Origin: an uncultured Pseudomonadota bacterium
GTDB taxonomy: Bacteria > Bdellovibrionota_B > Oligoflexia > Oligoflexales > Bog-1112
Assembly (NCBI GenBank): GCA_937896265.1
Contig: CALBMD010000088.1
Location: 1 to 18,303, forward strand
Reading direction: 5' to 3'
Length of the DNA: 18,303 nucleotides
Shown: piece after piece, positions 1 through 7,047 of the stretch
Position numbering within the stretch: the first letter of the stretch is position 1
Layout: the number at the start of each line of letters is the position of its first letter
Notes under the pieces: generated by a model
Databases searched by the model: none
The model's input: only the letters and a program-made list of their open reading frames with translations
Told to the model about the DNA's origin: nothing
Program-made: the position numbers and the translations under genes

Positions 1-91
1 GCCAGGCTGCTCTTACAAACTAGCTCTTAAAAAACTTGCTAGAAACTACCGCAATTGTATGGCTAAGCCCCTAAACCCGGGGAATAGTGTG

Positions 92-1090
92 CTAAAAAGG
101 GACAAGACCAAGAGCGTCATACACTTGCTTAATCGTTTTTGCCGCGGCCTCTCTTGCTTTTAAAGCATTGGTATGCAGCATACTCATTAATTCCCTAGGG
201 TCAGCTAGCATTGCTTGCGCCTTTTCACGAATGGGTCGCAAAGAAGAAACAGCAATTTCTGCAGTATCCTTCTTCAAATACCCATACTGCTTACCTTCAT
301 AAGCCAAAAAGGTCTCCTCTAGGCTCTTGCCCGTAAAACAGATTTGAATCTCAAATAAGTTCTTTAAACCAGGGCTTAGGCTAGCCATATCACGAATCTC
401 AGAGCCAGAATCTGTCGCCGCACTCTTAATTTTTTTCTCGATATCCTTGTCGCTTTCATTCAAAAAGATAACACCTTTAGGATTCTCTGCAGACTTACTC
501 ATCTTAGCCTCTGGATTTTGCAAATCCATAATCTTTGCTCCAGTCGCTTCGATAAAAGGATCAGGCACCTTAAAGATCTGACTATCAAAGCGATTGTTAA
601 AGCGAGCAGCTAAGTTTCTTGCTAACTCTAAATGTTGCTTTTGATCTTGTCCGACAGGCACAAAGTTAGCCTGATAGAGAAGAATATCGGCTGCCATCAA
701 AGTAGGATAAGAAAAAAGGCCTGCTGGAATATCTTTAGTATATTTCTTCGTTTTGTCTTTGTACTGCGTCATACGGCTAAGTTCACCCATATGTGCAAAA
801 CAGGTCAACACCCAACCAAGTTCAGCATGCTGAGGCACGTGTGATTGTAAAAACAAAACAGATTTAGAAGGATCTAACCCACACCCAAGAAAATAGGCAA
901 TGGATTCAAGAGTATTTTTATAGAGCGCTTTAGGGTCCTGTTTAACGGTAATGGCATGCAAATCTACCAACATGAAATAGCACTCATAATCCTCTTGCAT
1001 CTTTTGCCAATTACGCAAGGCGCCCAAATAATTACCAATATGAGGGACAGAGGTAGGCTGAATGCCAGAAAGCACCTTGGGCTTGGACAT
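92..1090 (-). CDS. trpS: Tryptophanyl-tRNA synthetase
   Basis: This cytosolic class I aminoacyl-tRNA synthetase charges tRNA-Trp with tryptophan using ATP. The sequence shows the class I signature HIGN (in PHIGNYLGALRNW) near the N-terminus and a perfect KMSKS loop about two-thirds along. The conserved stretch GLFSYPTLMAADILLY and the GQDQKQHLELARNLA segment are typical of bacterial TrpRS, and the length of about 332 aa is normal. The frame can be extended 6 codons to a TTG at 1108, but an AAAGGG ribosome-binding site sits inside that extension, 6 nt before the ATG at 1090, so I chose the ATG. It is the last gene of the minus-strand group lgt-cheY-trpS, separated from the response regulator by about 160 nt, so it may have its own promoter. 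Identification is very secure. Confidence 0.97.
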   Translation of the reverse strand: MSKPKVLSGIQPTSVPHIGNYLGALRNWQKMQEDYECYFMLVDLHAITVKQDPKALYKNTLESIAYFLGCGLDPSKSVLFLQSHVPQHAELGWVLTCFAHMGELSRMTQYKDKTKKYTKDIPAGLFSYPTLMAADILLYQANFVPVGQDQKQHLELARNLAARFNNRFDSQIFKVPDPFIEATGAKIMDLQNPEAKMSKSAENPKGVIFLNESDKDIEKKIKSAATDSGSEIRDMASLSPGLKNLFEIQICFTGKSLEETFLAYEGKQYGYLKKDTAEIAVSSLRPIREKAQAMLADPRELMSMLHTNALKAREAAAKTIKQVYDALGLVPF

Positions 1091-1143
1091 GAAGAACCCT
1101 TTCGACAATAGTTTATGTCCAGCAATATACTAAAAGGATCCTA

Positions 1144-1257
1144 ATGTGGGAACAAGTTCGTGCTTTGCTTCCTGATTGCCCTGCATGTGAAATGCATCCG
1201 GGTTTATTTTGCTTTCTACGTTATGTTGATAATTCTTTTTCAGGCTTAACTACTTAA
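1144..1257 (+). CDS. Possible small protein (37 aa) with a CxxC motif
   Basis: This short ORF is unrecognised and lies in the gap between trpS and the response regulator, on the opposite strand. It starts with ATG, preceded by AAAAGGA with 5 nt spacing, which is a better ribosome-binding site than several real genes here have. The product begins MWEQVRALLPDCPACEMHPG and has a CxxC followed five residues later by His, which could be a metal-binding knuckle. Its stop lies 8 nt inside the 3' end of the response-regulator gene. A TATACT hexamer (1126-1131) is too close to the start to be a normal -10 for a leadered mRNA. It could equally be chance or a gene remnant. Confidence 0.3.
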   Translation: MWEQVRALLPDCPACEMHPGLFCFLRYVDNSFSGLTT

Positions 1258-1630
1258 TGCGTTGATGAACCAAATCAGCTAGAAGAGGACCTAGGATTGC
1301 TTTATCAATAGGCTTCATGATCCAGCCAATGACACCTAGTTTCTTAAACTTTTCTCTGATTTTAATATCAGCTTCTGCTGTTATAATAAGCATAGGTGGT
1401 AGCGAGCCATTATTCAGGCTACATATCACTTCACACATCATATAACCGTTGATAATCGGCATATGACAGTCTGTAATAATAAAACCAATATCCTTTTCTC
1501 GTCTAAAAATATCTATTGCCTCTTGTCCATCACCTGCCTCAAATATCGAGCTAAAACCATGGCCTTCCAATACCTCCCGAAGCATCTCTCGTATTGTCAT
1601 CGAATCATCGACGACAAGAATTTTTGACAT
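1250..1630 (-). CDS. Single-domain response regulator, CheY-like
   Basis: This is a stand-alone receiver domain of 126 aa with no output domain. The acidic pair D8/D9, phospho-acceptor D54 (IITDCHMP), switch Thr T84 (IITAEAD) and K106 (MKP) are all present, so it should be phosphorylated by a histidine kinase. The position matching the CheY switch tyrosine is Trp (W103). The start ATG at 1630 is preceded by AAAGG with 7 nt spacing. It begins 17 nt after the lgt stop, so the two are probably co-transcribed, although no functional link is obvious. No kinase or chemotaxis gene lies nearby. It could act in motility or in any phosphorelay; the exact partner cannot be read from the sequence. Confidence 0.9.
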   Translation of the reverse strand: MSKILVVDDSMTIREMLREVLEGHGFSSIFEAGDGQEAIDIFRREKDIGFIITDCHMPIINGYMMCEVICSLNNGSLPPMLIITAEADIKIREKFKKLGVIGWIMKPIDKAILGPLLADLVHQRIK

Positions 1631-1647
1631 AATAAGACCTTTGAAGA

Positions 1648-2445
1648 CTAGGCTAAAGTTTTACTCAGTTTTTTATGCAGACCAAAGATCAAACCTAAAC
1701 CTAGGAGAATGAAAGGAAAGCTGAGCCATTGCCCCATGTTGAAAAACATCGTGTCTTCAAAAGAAACTTGATTTTCCTTAAAATTCTCTAAAATAAAGCG
1801 TGCTGAAAAGCCTAACACCAGAATGATCCCCAATAACCGACCAGGCATAACCTTGCGGTCGCAATAAAGATAGTAGCGATAGACCAAAAAACTAATTAAA
1901 AAATAAGTTAAGGCCTCATAAAGTTGGGCTGGATGACGCGGTACAGTATCTATCCTCTGAAAAATAATAGCCCAAGGTACAAGCGCTGGTTTACCTATAA
2001 TTTCTGAATTGAAAAAATTACCGAGGCGAATAAAGCCACCTGCCATCAGCGCTAAAATAGCCCCTCGATCGACCATCCACATAAATGGATACTCTTTATG
2101 GGTACGGGCAAAGAAAATGAGCGCTATAAACAACCCAAGGAATCCACCATGAGAAGCAAGCCCGCCTTCCCAGACCATGAAAATGTGAAGAGGGTTACTA
2201 AAGGTATAAACTGGATCATAAAAGAAGCAGTGAGCAAGGCGTGCCCCAACAATAGTACCTATTACTATATAATACAGAAGAGGATCACGTGCCTCAGTCG
2301 GTTTACCTTCCTTTTCACACATTTTTAGAAAAAGATGGTGCCCAAGCAAGATCCCTGCAAGAAAAAACAAACTATACCAGCGCAAGGCAAGCTTGCCGTA
2401 AAGATGAACAATTTCTGGGCTAATGTTCCAGTTAAAATAATCCAT
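1648..2445 (-). CDS. lgt: Prolipoprotein diacylglyceryl transferase
   Basis: This inner-membrane enzyme transfers a diacylglyceryl group from phosphatidylglycerol to the lipobox cysteine of prolipoproteins, the first step of lipoprotein maturation. The 265-aa product has about seven hydrophobic segments. Family motifs are visible: WEGGLASHGGFLG (with the essential His, H99), IRLGNFFNSEIIGKP (the Lgt signature, R140 to E148) and HPAQLYEA (from H171). An Arg-x-x-x-Glu (R218/E222) follows in the last third. ATG at 2445 is preceded by AAGGA with 7 nt spacing. It heads the minus-strand group and diverges from a small lipoprotein gene at 2528. Several of its likely substrates are encoded in this same window. 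Confidence 0.96.
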   Translation of the reverse strand: MDYFNWNISPEIVHLYGKLALRWYSLFFLAGILLGHHLFLKMCEKEGKPTEARDPLLYYIVIGTIVGARLAHCFFYDPVYTFSNPLHIFMVWEGGLASHGGFLGLFIALIFFARTHKEYPFMWMVDRGAILALMAGGFIRLGNFFNSEIIGKPALVPWAIIFQRIDTVPRHPAQLYEALTYFLISFLVYRYYLYCDRKVMPGRLLGIILVLGFSARFILENFKENQVSFEDTMFFNMGQWLSFPFILLGLGLIFGLHKKLSKTLA

Positions 2446-2459
2446 ATAAGTTCCTTAAA

Positions 2460-2494
2460 TTGTATTCCCTTATCCAATCTATGATAAGATAAGG
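2460..2494. promoter_or_regulatory. Divergent promoter region with inverted repeat CCTTATC/GATAAGG
   Basis: The 82-nt gap between lgt and the small lipoprotein gene holds a 7-bp inverted repeat, CCTTATC (2468-2474) and GATAAGG (2488-2494), with a further GATAAG at 2483-2488. A weak plus-strand promoter can be drawn as TTGTAT (2460-2465), 17 nt, GATAAG (2483-2488). The repeat overlaps that -10, so it could be an operator or just AT-rich coincidence. Confidence 0.25.
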
Positions 2495-2527
2495 ATTAAA
2501 GTCTACTTAGGTTTTTTGAGGGCCCAA

Positions 2528-2782
2528 ATGAATCGATATTCTTTTTTTCTCATCCTGGTGATGTTAACTAGTTGTATGGGAGGGACACCCTACACCCAAC
2601 AGCTCATATTAAATCAAGCTTCATTTGACTTTGATTGTGACCAGACAGATATCAAAGTGTCACCTTTGGGTAAAGGCCGCTATGTCGTCAGTGGTTGTCT
2701 CCAGCGTGAGGTTTATTCTTGCAAAGATAGCTGGTTTACTTTCAAGGAAAACATTGTTTGCACACAAGATATTTCACCATAA
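2528..2782 (+). CDS. Small cysteine-rich lipoprotein
   Basis: This predicted 84-aa lipoprotein has a Lys/Arg-poor but clear signal, MNRYSFFLILVMLTSC, with lipobox LTSC (Cys16). The mature part has the pattern FDFDC ... GKGRYVVSGC ... VYSC. I recognise this as a recurring layout in short lipoproteins of deltaproteobacterial-type genomes (Cys, then Tyr-x-Val-x-Gly-Cys, then Tyr-x-Cys). Function is unknown; the cysteines may form disulfides in the periplasm. The frame can be extended to a TTG at 2516, but GAGGG lies just upstream of the ATG at 2528 with 6 nt spacing, so I use the ATG. It diverges from lgt. Confidence 0.8.
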   Translation: MNRYSFFLILVMLTSCMGGTPYTQQLILNQASFDFDCDQTDIKVSPLGKGRYVVSGCLQREVYSCKDSWFTFKENIVCTQDISP

Positions 2783-2879
2783 TATCAATTGCTTAAATCA
2801 ACTTGATCTAAAATTAACCAAAACTTTCACTCTGTGTTAAAAATCCAACCAGATCATCTTGTCCGCTCACTAAAAAAAG

Positions 2880-2908
2880 TTGACAAAATTTGATGAAAGT
2901 CTCATAAA
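2880..2908 (+). promoter_or_regulatory. Sigma-70-type promoter
   Basis: A perfect -35 TTGACA (2880-2885), a 17-nt spacer and a -10 CATAAA (2903-2908) lie upstream of the unrecognised gene starting at 2984. They would give a leader of about 70 nt. Confidence 0.55.
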
Positions 2909-2983
2909 TCCTCTCCTATCAGAGCTTTAACGCTGAAAAATTGTTACTAAGTAATTGTTAAATAGTTCTTCAGTGAGCAGGAA

Positions 2984-3397
2984 ATGACAAATTTAACCAA
3001 ACAACAAGCAGAGAAAATCTGCGAAATCACGTCACAAATTTTTTTGCAAGGCACCGAGTGGGTCATGCAAGAACATGATCTGGAATCTGGCGTTGTAAAA
3101 CTCACCCGCGGACTTACTCAAAAGGGTGCTGAACGTCGACTTAGCGGCTGGCGCAAAGAAAAAGTTGAGCAGCTCCTTCGCTCTAACGGTACCGCCCCTG
3201 CCTATGCCTTACGCACTTGGTACGAGAATCCCGACTGGAACGGAGCTGGAGTTTGGCGATGGCACTCCAACTATTGGTACACAACGTTAGAAGATGCTCA
3301 AAGCGCCCTTAACGAGAAAATCAAGGCGAGCGAAAAAAAGTTTGAAGTCTACGAAACAAATACAGCCTCAATCCCAGGCCATTTTGTAGTTGCCTAG
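2984..3397 (+). CDS. Hypothetical Trp/Tyr-rich cytosolic protein
   Basis: I do not recognise this 137-aa protein. It has no signal peptide or membrane segment. The N-terminal half is helical and charged (EKICEITSQIF; GLTQKGAERRLSGWRKEKVE). The centre is unusually aromatic (RTWYENPDWNG, then VWRWHSNYWY), followed by a probable helix (TLEDAQSALNEKIKASEKKF). The aromatic cluster suggests a compact fold or a ligand/nucleotide-stacking surface, but this is inference. ATG at 2984 has only a poorly spaced AGGA; GAG 6 nt upstream may serve instead. It has its own promoter upstream and converges on the BamE-like gene, so it looks monocistronic. Confidence 0.75.
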   Translation: MTNLTKQQAEKICEITSQIFLQGTEWVMQEHDLESGVVKLTRGLTQKGAERRLSGWRKEKVEQLLRSNGTAPAYALRTWYENPDWNGAGVWRWHSNYWYTTLEDAQSALNEKIKASEKKFEVYETNTASIPGHFVVA

Positions 3398-3415
3398 CTT
3401 TTAGCAAGGCTACAA
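3384..3415. terminator. Hairpin between convergent genes
   Basis: TTGTA (3384-3388) pairs with TACAA (3411-3415), and GCCTAGC (3392-3398) pairs with GCAAGGC (3404-3410) with one mismatch, around a TTTTA loop. The hairpin includes the stop codon of the 2984 gene. No T-tract follows on either strand, so it may be an RNA-stabilising or Rho-associated 3' end rather than a classic intrinsic terminator. Confidence 0.35.
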
Positions 3416-3459
3416 AGCAAAGGTGGAGGTTGGTAGCGTCATCAGGAGACTTTTGAGTG

Positions 3460-3768
3460 TCAGGGCGCCATATCCTGCGGGAAAGAAGAGTCAAACTGAT
3501 AGCTTTTCACTTTCTTATTATCGTCCCAGTAAATCTTTAGCTCCTTACGCTTAAGCCCCTCAAAGAGGCCATAAGTATAGTAACTATAAGTCCAAGTCTT
3601 TACCCCACTAGAATCACCAACTGAAACAGGGTCGCCTAGCACCAACCGCGCATCCTTTTGCTCGGTTGAGCCCTTATTTAACCACTTAGTCTCTGAGACA
3701 AAGTACTTCCCCCCAGTAACACAGCCCGAGAGGGCAGTGAGAAACAAAACAAAAGATAACTTTTTCAC
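3460..3768 (-). CDS. BamE/SmpA (OmlA)-like lipoprotein
   Basis: This predicted 102-aa outer-membrane lipoprotein has the signal MKKLSFVLFLTALSGC with lipobox LSGC (Cys16). The mature part follows the BamE/SmpA fold pattern: a Gly-Ser/Thr turn before a helix (NKGSTEQKDARLVLGDP), a strand with Trp/Tyr (VKTWTYSYYTYG), then a basic strand and a closing 'xxYWDDNKKVKSYQF' strand. BamE-fold proteins act in outer-membrane protein assembly or as small envelope-stress lipoproteins. Here the protein stands alone, so I would not call it bamE. The start is GTG at 3768, preceded by AAGGGG with 6 nt spacing. It diverges from the YitT gene and converges on the 2984 gene. Confidence 0.75.
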   Translation of the reverse strand: MKKLSFVLFLTALSGCVTGGKYFVSETKWLNKGSTEQKDARLVLGDPVSVGDSSGVKTWTYSYYTYGLFEGLKRKELKIYWDDNKKVKSYQFDSSFPQDMAP

Positions 3769-3838
3769 AAAATACCCCTTTAATTTTGACCCCTAAGCAG
3801 GTTATTAAACAATCTTGCACTTTTTTTTGGTAATAGCA

Positions 3839-4741
3839 ATGAGACAAACTACCCCTTCGCGATCCTTGATACCGGCACTTCTTAACTTATTTCAGCTCAC
3901 GGCTGGATGTTTTTTAGTGCTCTATGCACTGGAAGTGTTTTTAATACCAAATCGTATCATCGACGGCGGCGTGATTGGCGTTGCGATCATGATTGGTCGT
4001 TTGATAGGGCAGCAATGGACTTATCTATTGGTCCTGATCTTAAGTTTACCCTTTTTGATCCTGGCCAAATTACAAGTCTCTCGCATGCTGCTTATCAAAA
4101 TGGCAACATCCTTGGTGATATTTGGCACCCTAGGCTGGATCTCTGAATACTCTGATCTAGGTATTCTTCACCGTTATGTGGGAGACAAACTAGAGATTGT
4201 GGTCATAGGGGGTATCCTCTTAGGCATTGGCGCAGGGACTGTTATCAAAGCAGGAGGCTGTCTTGACGGCACAGAACTAGTGGGCCTTTTGATCAACAAA
4301 AAATCTGGCTTCACGGTTGGCAGCGTAGTCTTAGGTTGCAATGCTGTTATCTTCTCTATCTACGGCTATATTTTTCATGAATGGCAACCAGCCCTACAAT
4401 CACTCATTACCTATCTCATTGCCTCACGAGTCATGGATATGACAATCCGCGGCTTAGAGGATTCAAAGTGCGTACAGATCTTTTCAGAAAAGCCTCAAGA
4501 AATCGCCCACGCTCTGCTTCATGAGCTTGGCCTCGGCCTTACTGTCATCAATGGCCGAGGAGGTTATTCTCAACAAACGAAAGAAATATTATTTTTAGTA
4601 GCAGAAAGGCTGCAAATAAACGGGATTCAAAATGTCGTAGCAAGCAAGGATCCTAACGCCCACATCATTATTACTAACGTAAAAGATATCTTTAGCGCTG
4701 GTAATAACTCGCTTACAAGCCGCAAATCAACTCTAGCATAA
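3839..4741 (+). CDS. YitT-family membrane protein (DUF161-DUF2179)
   Basis: This is a 300-aa integral membrane protein of the YitT family, whose transported substrate or role is not established. The N-terminal two-thirds has about six hydrophobic segments. It carries the family signatures IPNRIIDGGVIGVA (near residue 35) and IKAGGCLDGTELVG (near residue 135). The C-terminal ~80 residues (from DSKCVQIFSEKPQEIA to AHIIITNVKDIF) match the cytosolic DUF2179 domain, which resembles small ligand-binding modules. The frame extends to TTG at 3815 without a ribosome-binding site, so ATG 3839 is preferred, although it too has only a weak TTTGG upstream. It converges on the peroxiredoxin gene, 31 nt apart. 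Family assignment is strong; function is open. Confidence 0.9.
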   Translation: MRQTTPSRSLIPALLNLFQLTAGCFLVLYALEVFLIPNRIIDGGVIGVAIMIGRLIGQQWTYLLVLILSLPFLILAKLQVSRMLLIKMATSLVIFGTLGWISEYSDLGILHRYVGDKLEIVVIGGILLGIGAGTVIKAGGCLDGTELVGLLINKKSGFTVGSVVLGCNAVIFSIYGYIFHEWQPALQSLITYLIASRVMDMTIRGLEDSKCVQIFSEKPQEIAHALLHELGLGLTVINGRGGYSQQTKEILFLVAERLQINGIQNVVASKDPNAHIIITNVKDIFSAGNNSLTSRKSTLA

Positions 4742-4772
4742 AACTATGCCTGGCAAGCTAGCTGAAAAGTCT

Positions 4773-5435
4773 CTATAGCTTGGCTTTCTGCAAGCTCGGC
4801 TCCTTCTCTAACAGCCCCAAAACTGTTTCAGCCTCAGTTAGCAGGCAAGCGCCAGGTTCTTCAACCTCCATGTAAACTAAGGCACCGTTTTTAACAATCG
4901 CAACTGTTCGCTTAGGAAAAACACCGAGACGATGATTAGAAAACAGCGCTCCTTGAACCTGCGGCTTATGCAAGATGCCAAGAAAATCCATGAAATTCGC
5001 AGTAAAGTCTGAAATCCCCAGTATCTCCGCTCCCCTCCCGCTAGGGGCGGCATTTAACCATGCATTGACGACATCGATGCTGTCTCTAGTAACAACGGCC
5101 ACTGTATCTACATATTTTTTCAATGCGTCGATTTTGGCAGCAACTCCAGACAAATGCTTTCCCGTACATGTTGGGGTAAAAGCGCCCGACATTACAAAAA
5201 CAAGCACAGTGCTATCAGGTTTGAAAATGTCTCTTGCAAATGCTTGCGCCTTGTTGTCGCCAACGTAGAATTTAATCTCTTCAGGAACTTGAGTACCAAG
5301 CTCAGGCTGTTTTTGATTCAACTGATTTTCTATTTTAAACTTAACGCGCTTCAAACTACTCTCATCGCTTGCTAACGCGGCTTGCATACAACTTAAACTC
5401 ATAGCGATTGTTAAAGACTTAACTAGCCTGCACAT
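4773..5435 (-). CDS. Exported Prx5-type peroxiredoxin
   Basis: This thiol peroxidase of the AhpC/TSA-redoxin superfamily (Prx5/AhpE-like branch) reduces peroxides through a peroxidatic cysteine. The active-site loop is SGAFTPTCTGKHLSG with the peroxidatic Cys at about residue 90. The Pro that normally opens the loop (PGAFTPTC) is Ser here, while the essential TPTC threonine is intact. A second Cys near residue 197 (EEPGACLL) may be the resolving cysteine. The N-terminus is a signal peptide ending ALA-SD, so the enzyme should act in the periplasm, unlike most Prx5 enzymes. Start candidates are TTG 5441, ATG 5438 and ATG 5435; GAGAGA upstream favours 5435. It lies downstream of the hairpin-rich spacer at 5442-5673. 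Confidence 0.9.
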   Translation of the reverse strand: MCRLVKSLTIAMSLSCMQAALASDESSLKRVKFKIENQLNQKQPELGTQVPEEIKFYVGDNKAQAFARDIFKPDSTVLVFVMSGAFTPTCTGKHLSGVAAKIDALKKYVDTVAVVTRDSIDVVNAWLNAAPSGRGAEILGISDFTANFMDFLGILHKPQVQGALFSNHRLGVFPKRTVAIVKNGALVYMEVEEPGACLLTEAETVLGLLEKEPSLQKAKL

Positions 5436-5556
5436 CATCAATCTCTCAATTTCTTAAATTCAATTGACTTTCATTAGCAGGAACGTAATCAGAGAAAGCA
5501 AGCCTGTCAACTACCTTCGCGTTTTGGACAGGACATACGCATCTAAATTCTAGCAA

Positions 5557-5586
5557 CAGCAAGGATGAGGGTTGGGAGAAAACTGC
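5557..5586 (+). repeat. Dispersed repeat, copy A
   Basis: This 30-nt segment (begins CAGCAAGGATGA, ends GAAAACTGC) matches 10311-10341 in reverse complement, with only three or four differences including one indel. Both copies lie between minus-strand genes, and each forms one side of a hairpin. In copy B a stretch of about 13 nt of the hairpin seen here is missing. This suggests a small family of intergenic (REP- or MITE-like) elements in the genome. Confidence 0.55.
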
Positions 5587-5630
5587 GCAGCTGGTTTCTC
5601 CCAAGAAGGCTTTTTTGGAAACCAGTTGCG
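5572..5630. promoter_or_regulatory. Two overlapping, mutually exclusive hairpins
   Basis: Hairpin 1 pairs TTGGGAGAAA (5572-5581) perfectly with TTTCTCCCAA (5595-5604). Hairpin 2 pairs CGCAGCTGGTTTC (5586-5598) with GAAACCAGTTGCG (5618-5630) with a single mismatch (wobble on one strand), and continues inward with CAAGAA/TTTTTG. The two share bases 5595-5598 and cannot both form. The structure sits in the 239-nt gap downstream of the 5674 lipoprotein gene and upstream of the peroxiredoxin, so it could act as attenuator, mRNA stabiliser or repeat element. No T-tract directly follows a stem, so it is not a textbook terminator. Confidence 0.5.
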
Positions 5631-5673
5631 TCAAGACAATGTAGATGGATAGAGAAACTAGCGAATAATCAAA

Positions 5674-6975
5674 TCAATCGTTCATTTGCATAAAGCGGAT
5701 GAACTGTGTCTGGCGAGTATCTTCGTCAGCTGAAGAACTAGCACAAGGAGCCATAAACACGCTGGCATTGTCATTGATCGGCGCGGCACCAGACCTATCT
5801 GTTTTATTTGGTGGTACAGATAAGCAAGTCGGCGTATCTGTATTTACCTCTTCATTAATAACCAAGAAAGAATTAGCTAACCCAGCATCAGTTCCAGAGA
5901 CAACAGGTTCGAGTCTAAAGAGTTGATTGGCATCAATATTTGTAGAAGCATCGCCTTCTGCAAAACACTCCTTTAATGTAACACCTGGATAGGTAGCTGC
6001 TGCACTCGTATGTGAAACAGTCAAACATTTAGGTGTTGATGCCTGCGCCGATGATTTTGGTTGCAGAGTTTGGATTGTATACCAAGATTTTTTACTTTGA
6101 ACAGAACCAGAAGCTGCTACCTTGGTGCCGTGTAGTTTTACTATAAAAGTCTGATTGGCTGACTTCCACTTGCACTTAAACAAAGCGCTGTTATTTCCTT
6201 CTTCAACCTGCAAGCAGCTTTGCACTCGTGCACCTAAATCTTCTTTTGCTGACTTATAATAATCCGAGAAATCAGAATGTGGGAATACCAAATTGTGACC
6301 TTCGTTTGTGCAACGTTTACCATTCCAAAAGTATTTTTGAATTTGCTCACAAACTTCTTTTGGTGTTCGCTCAATTTGGATATTAACCTTCTGATCCATT
6401 TGCAACTTAGCTAACTTGAGCTCTACATCAACATCACTAGGCTCAAACTCAACTGTTTCGCCTTGGTAAAAGACTATAGTTTGTTTTAAATCTGGAGACC
6501 TGTAGTAGATCTGAGCAAAAACCTTATATTTTTTCTTGCGGTCTATATTCTTGAGTGTAACTTGCATCGAGTCGCAGCCAGCCATTTCTTTGGCTGTATA
6601 GTCCTTGATCAGCTTCCCGTCAGAATAAAGCTCTGCATAAAGAAACCAGTCTTTACCAATAGCTTGATTGCTTCGGTTATAACATTGCAGCTGAATACCT
6701 TCAATGCCACTAGTTGTTTGCGCACGCTCAGTCAAACCGTAAATTCCCCCGCCATCTGTAACTGGCATACGAGAAGGTTTACTAGTTACGTTTTTTGGTG
6801 GAATATAGCCTGCTTTAATTTCAGATGGCGTTGGGATGATAGCTGCCCCCCCTTTAAACAGACCTGAAACGGAACTATTAGGATTTTGTACTTCTTTTTT
6901 TTCGCTAGTCTTACAGCCAAGAAAGGCCAGGACTGACGCCAGGCAGATAATCCAGCTGGATGCTCGCATACACAT
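5674..6975 (-). CDS. Lipoprotein with possible beta-trefoil (ricin-type) C-terminus
   Basis: This predicted 433-aa lipoprotein has the signal MCMRASSWIICLASVLAFLGC with lipobox FLGC (Cys21), followed by a polar spacer. Residues of about 75-200 form a beta-rich region (GIQLQCYNRSNQAIGKDWFL; KKYKVFAQIYYRSP). A Cys-containing middle follows (EVCEQIQKYFWNGKRC). The last ~130 residues contain repeated Cys-Leu ... Gly ... Leu ... Cys ... Gln-x-Phe-Arg units (PKCLTVSHTS; VTLKECF; NQLFRLEPV; TCLSVPP; TQFIRF). These resemble the QxW units of ricin-type lectins, so a carbohydrate-binding role is possible but unproven. ATG 6975 follows GGGGG with about 7 nt spacing. It lies 71 nt after the Tat gene at 7047, beyond a hairpin, on the same strand. 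Confidence 0.75.
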   Translation of the reverse strand: MCMRASSWIICLASVLAFLGCKTSEKKEVQNPNSSVSGLFKGGAAIIPTPSEIKAGYIPPKNVTSKPSRMPVTDGGGIYGLTERAQTTSGIEGIQLQCYNRSNQAIGKDWFLYAELYSDGKLIKDYTAKEMAGCDSMQVTLKNIDRKKKYKVFAQIYYRSPDLKQTIVFYQGETVEFEPSDVDVELKLAKLQMDQKVNIQIERTPKEVCEQIQKYFWNGKRCTNEGHNLVFPHSDFSDYYKSAKEDLGARVQSCLQVEEGNNSALFKCKWKSANQTFIVKLHGTKVAASGSVQSKKSWYTIQTLQPKSSAQASTPKCLTVSHTSAAATYPGVTLKECFAEGDASTNIDANQLFRLEPVVSGTDAGLANSFLVINEEVNTDTPTCLSVPPNKTDRSGAAPINDNASVFMAPCASSSADEDTRQTQFIRFMQMND

Positions 6976-7008
6976 GTCACAACCCCCAAAAGACCGCAGT
7001 TAGTTTCC

Positions 7009-7047
7009 AAAAAACTCATCGGCAACTAAAAAGAGGACTTTAGTTGC
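7009..7047 (-). terminator. Hairpin just after the 7047-8147 gene
   Basis: On the minus strand a perfect 9-bp stem, GCAACTAAA/TTTAGTTGC (window 7022-7030 with 7039-7047), starts at the stop codon of the Tat-exported gene and has an 8-nt loop. Six Ts (7009-7014) follow after a 7-nt gap. It could be an imperfect intrinsic terminator or a partial stop that lowers expression of the lipoprotein downstream. Confidence 0.45.

Noticed and set aside
68..82. CCCC/GGGG stem downstream of trpS as a terminator
   Set aside because: Only 4 bp with a 7-nt loop and no T-tract on the minus strand.
4754..4782. CAAGCTA/TAGCTTG stem between the YitT and peroxiredoxin genes
   Set aside because: The loop is 15 nt, the stem enters the peroxiredoxin coding end, and no T-tract follows; likely coincidence.
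5446..5634. 62-codon minus-strand frame in the hairpin-rich spacer
   Set aside because: It runs through the repeat and the paired hairpin arms, has no recognisable domain and starts without a convincing ribosome-binding site. The repeat explains the sequence better.
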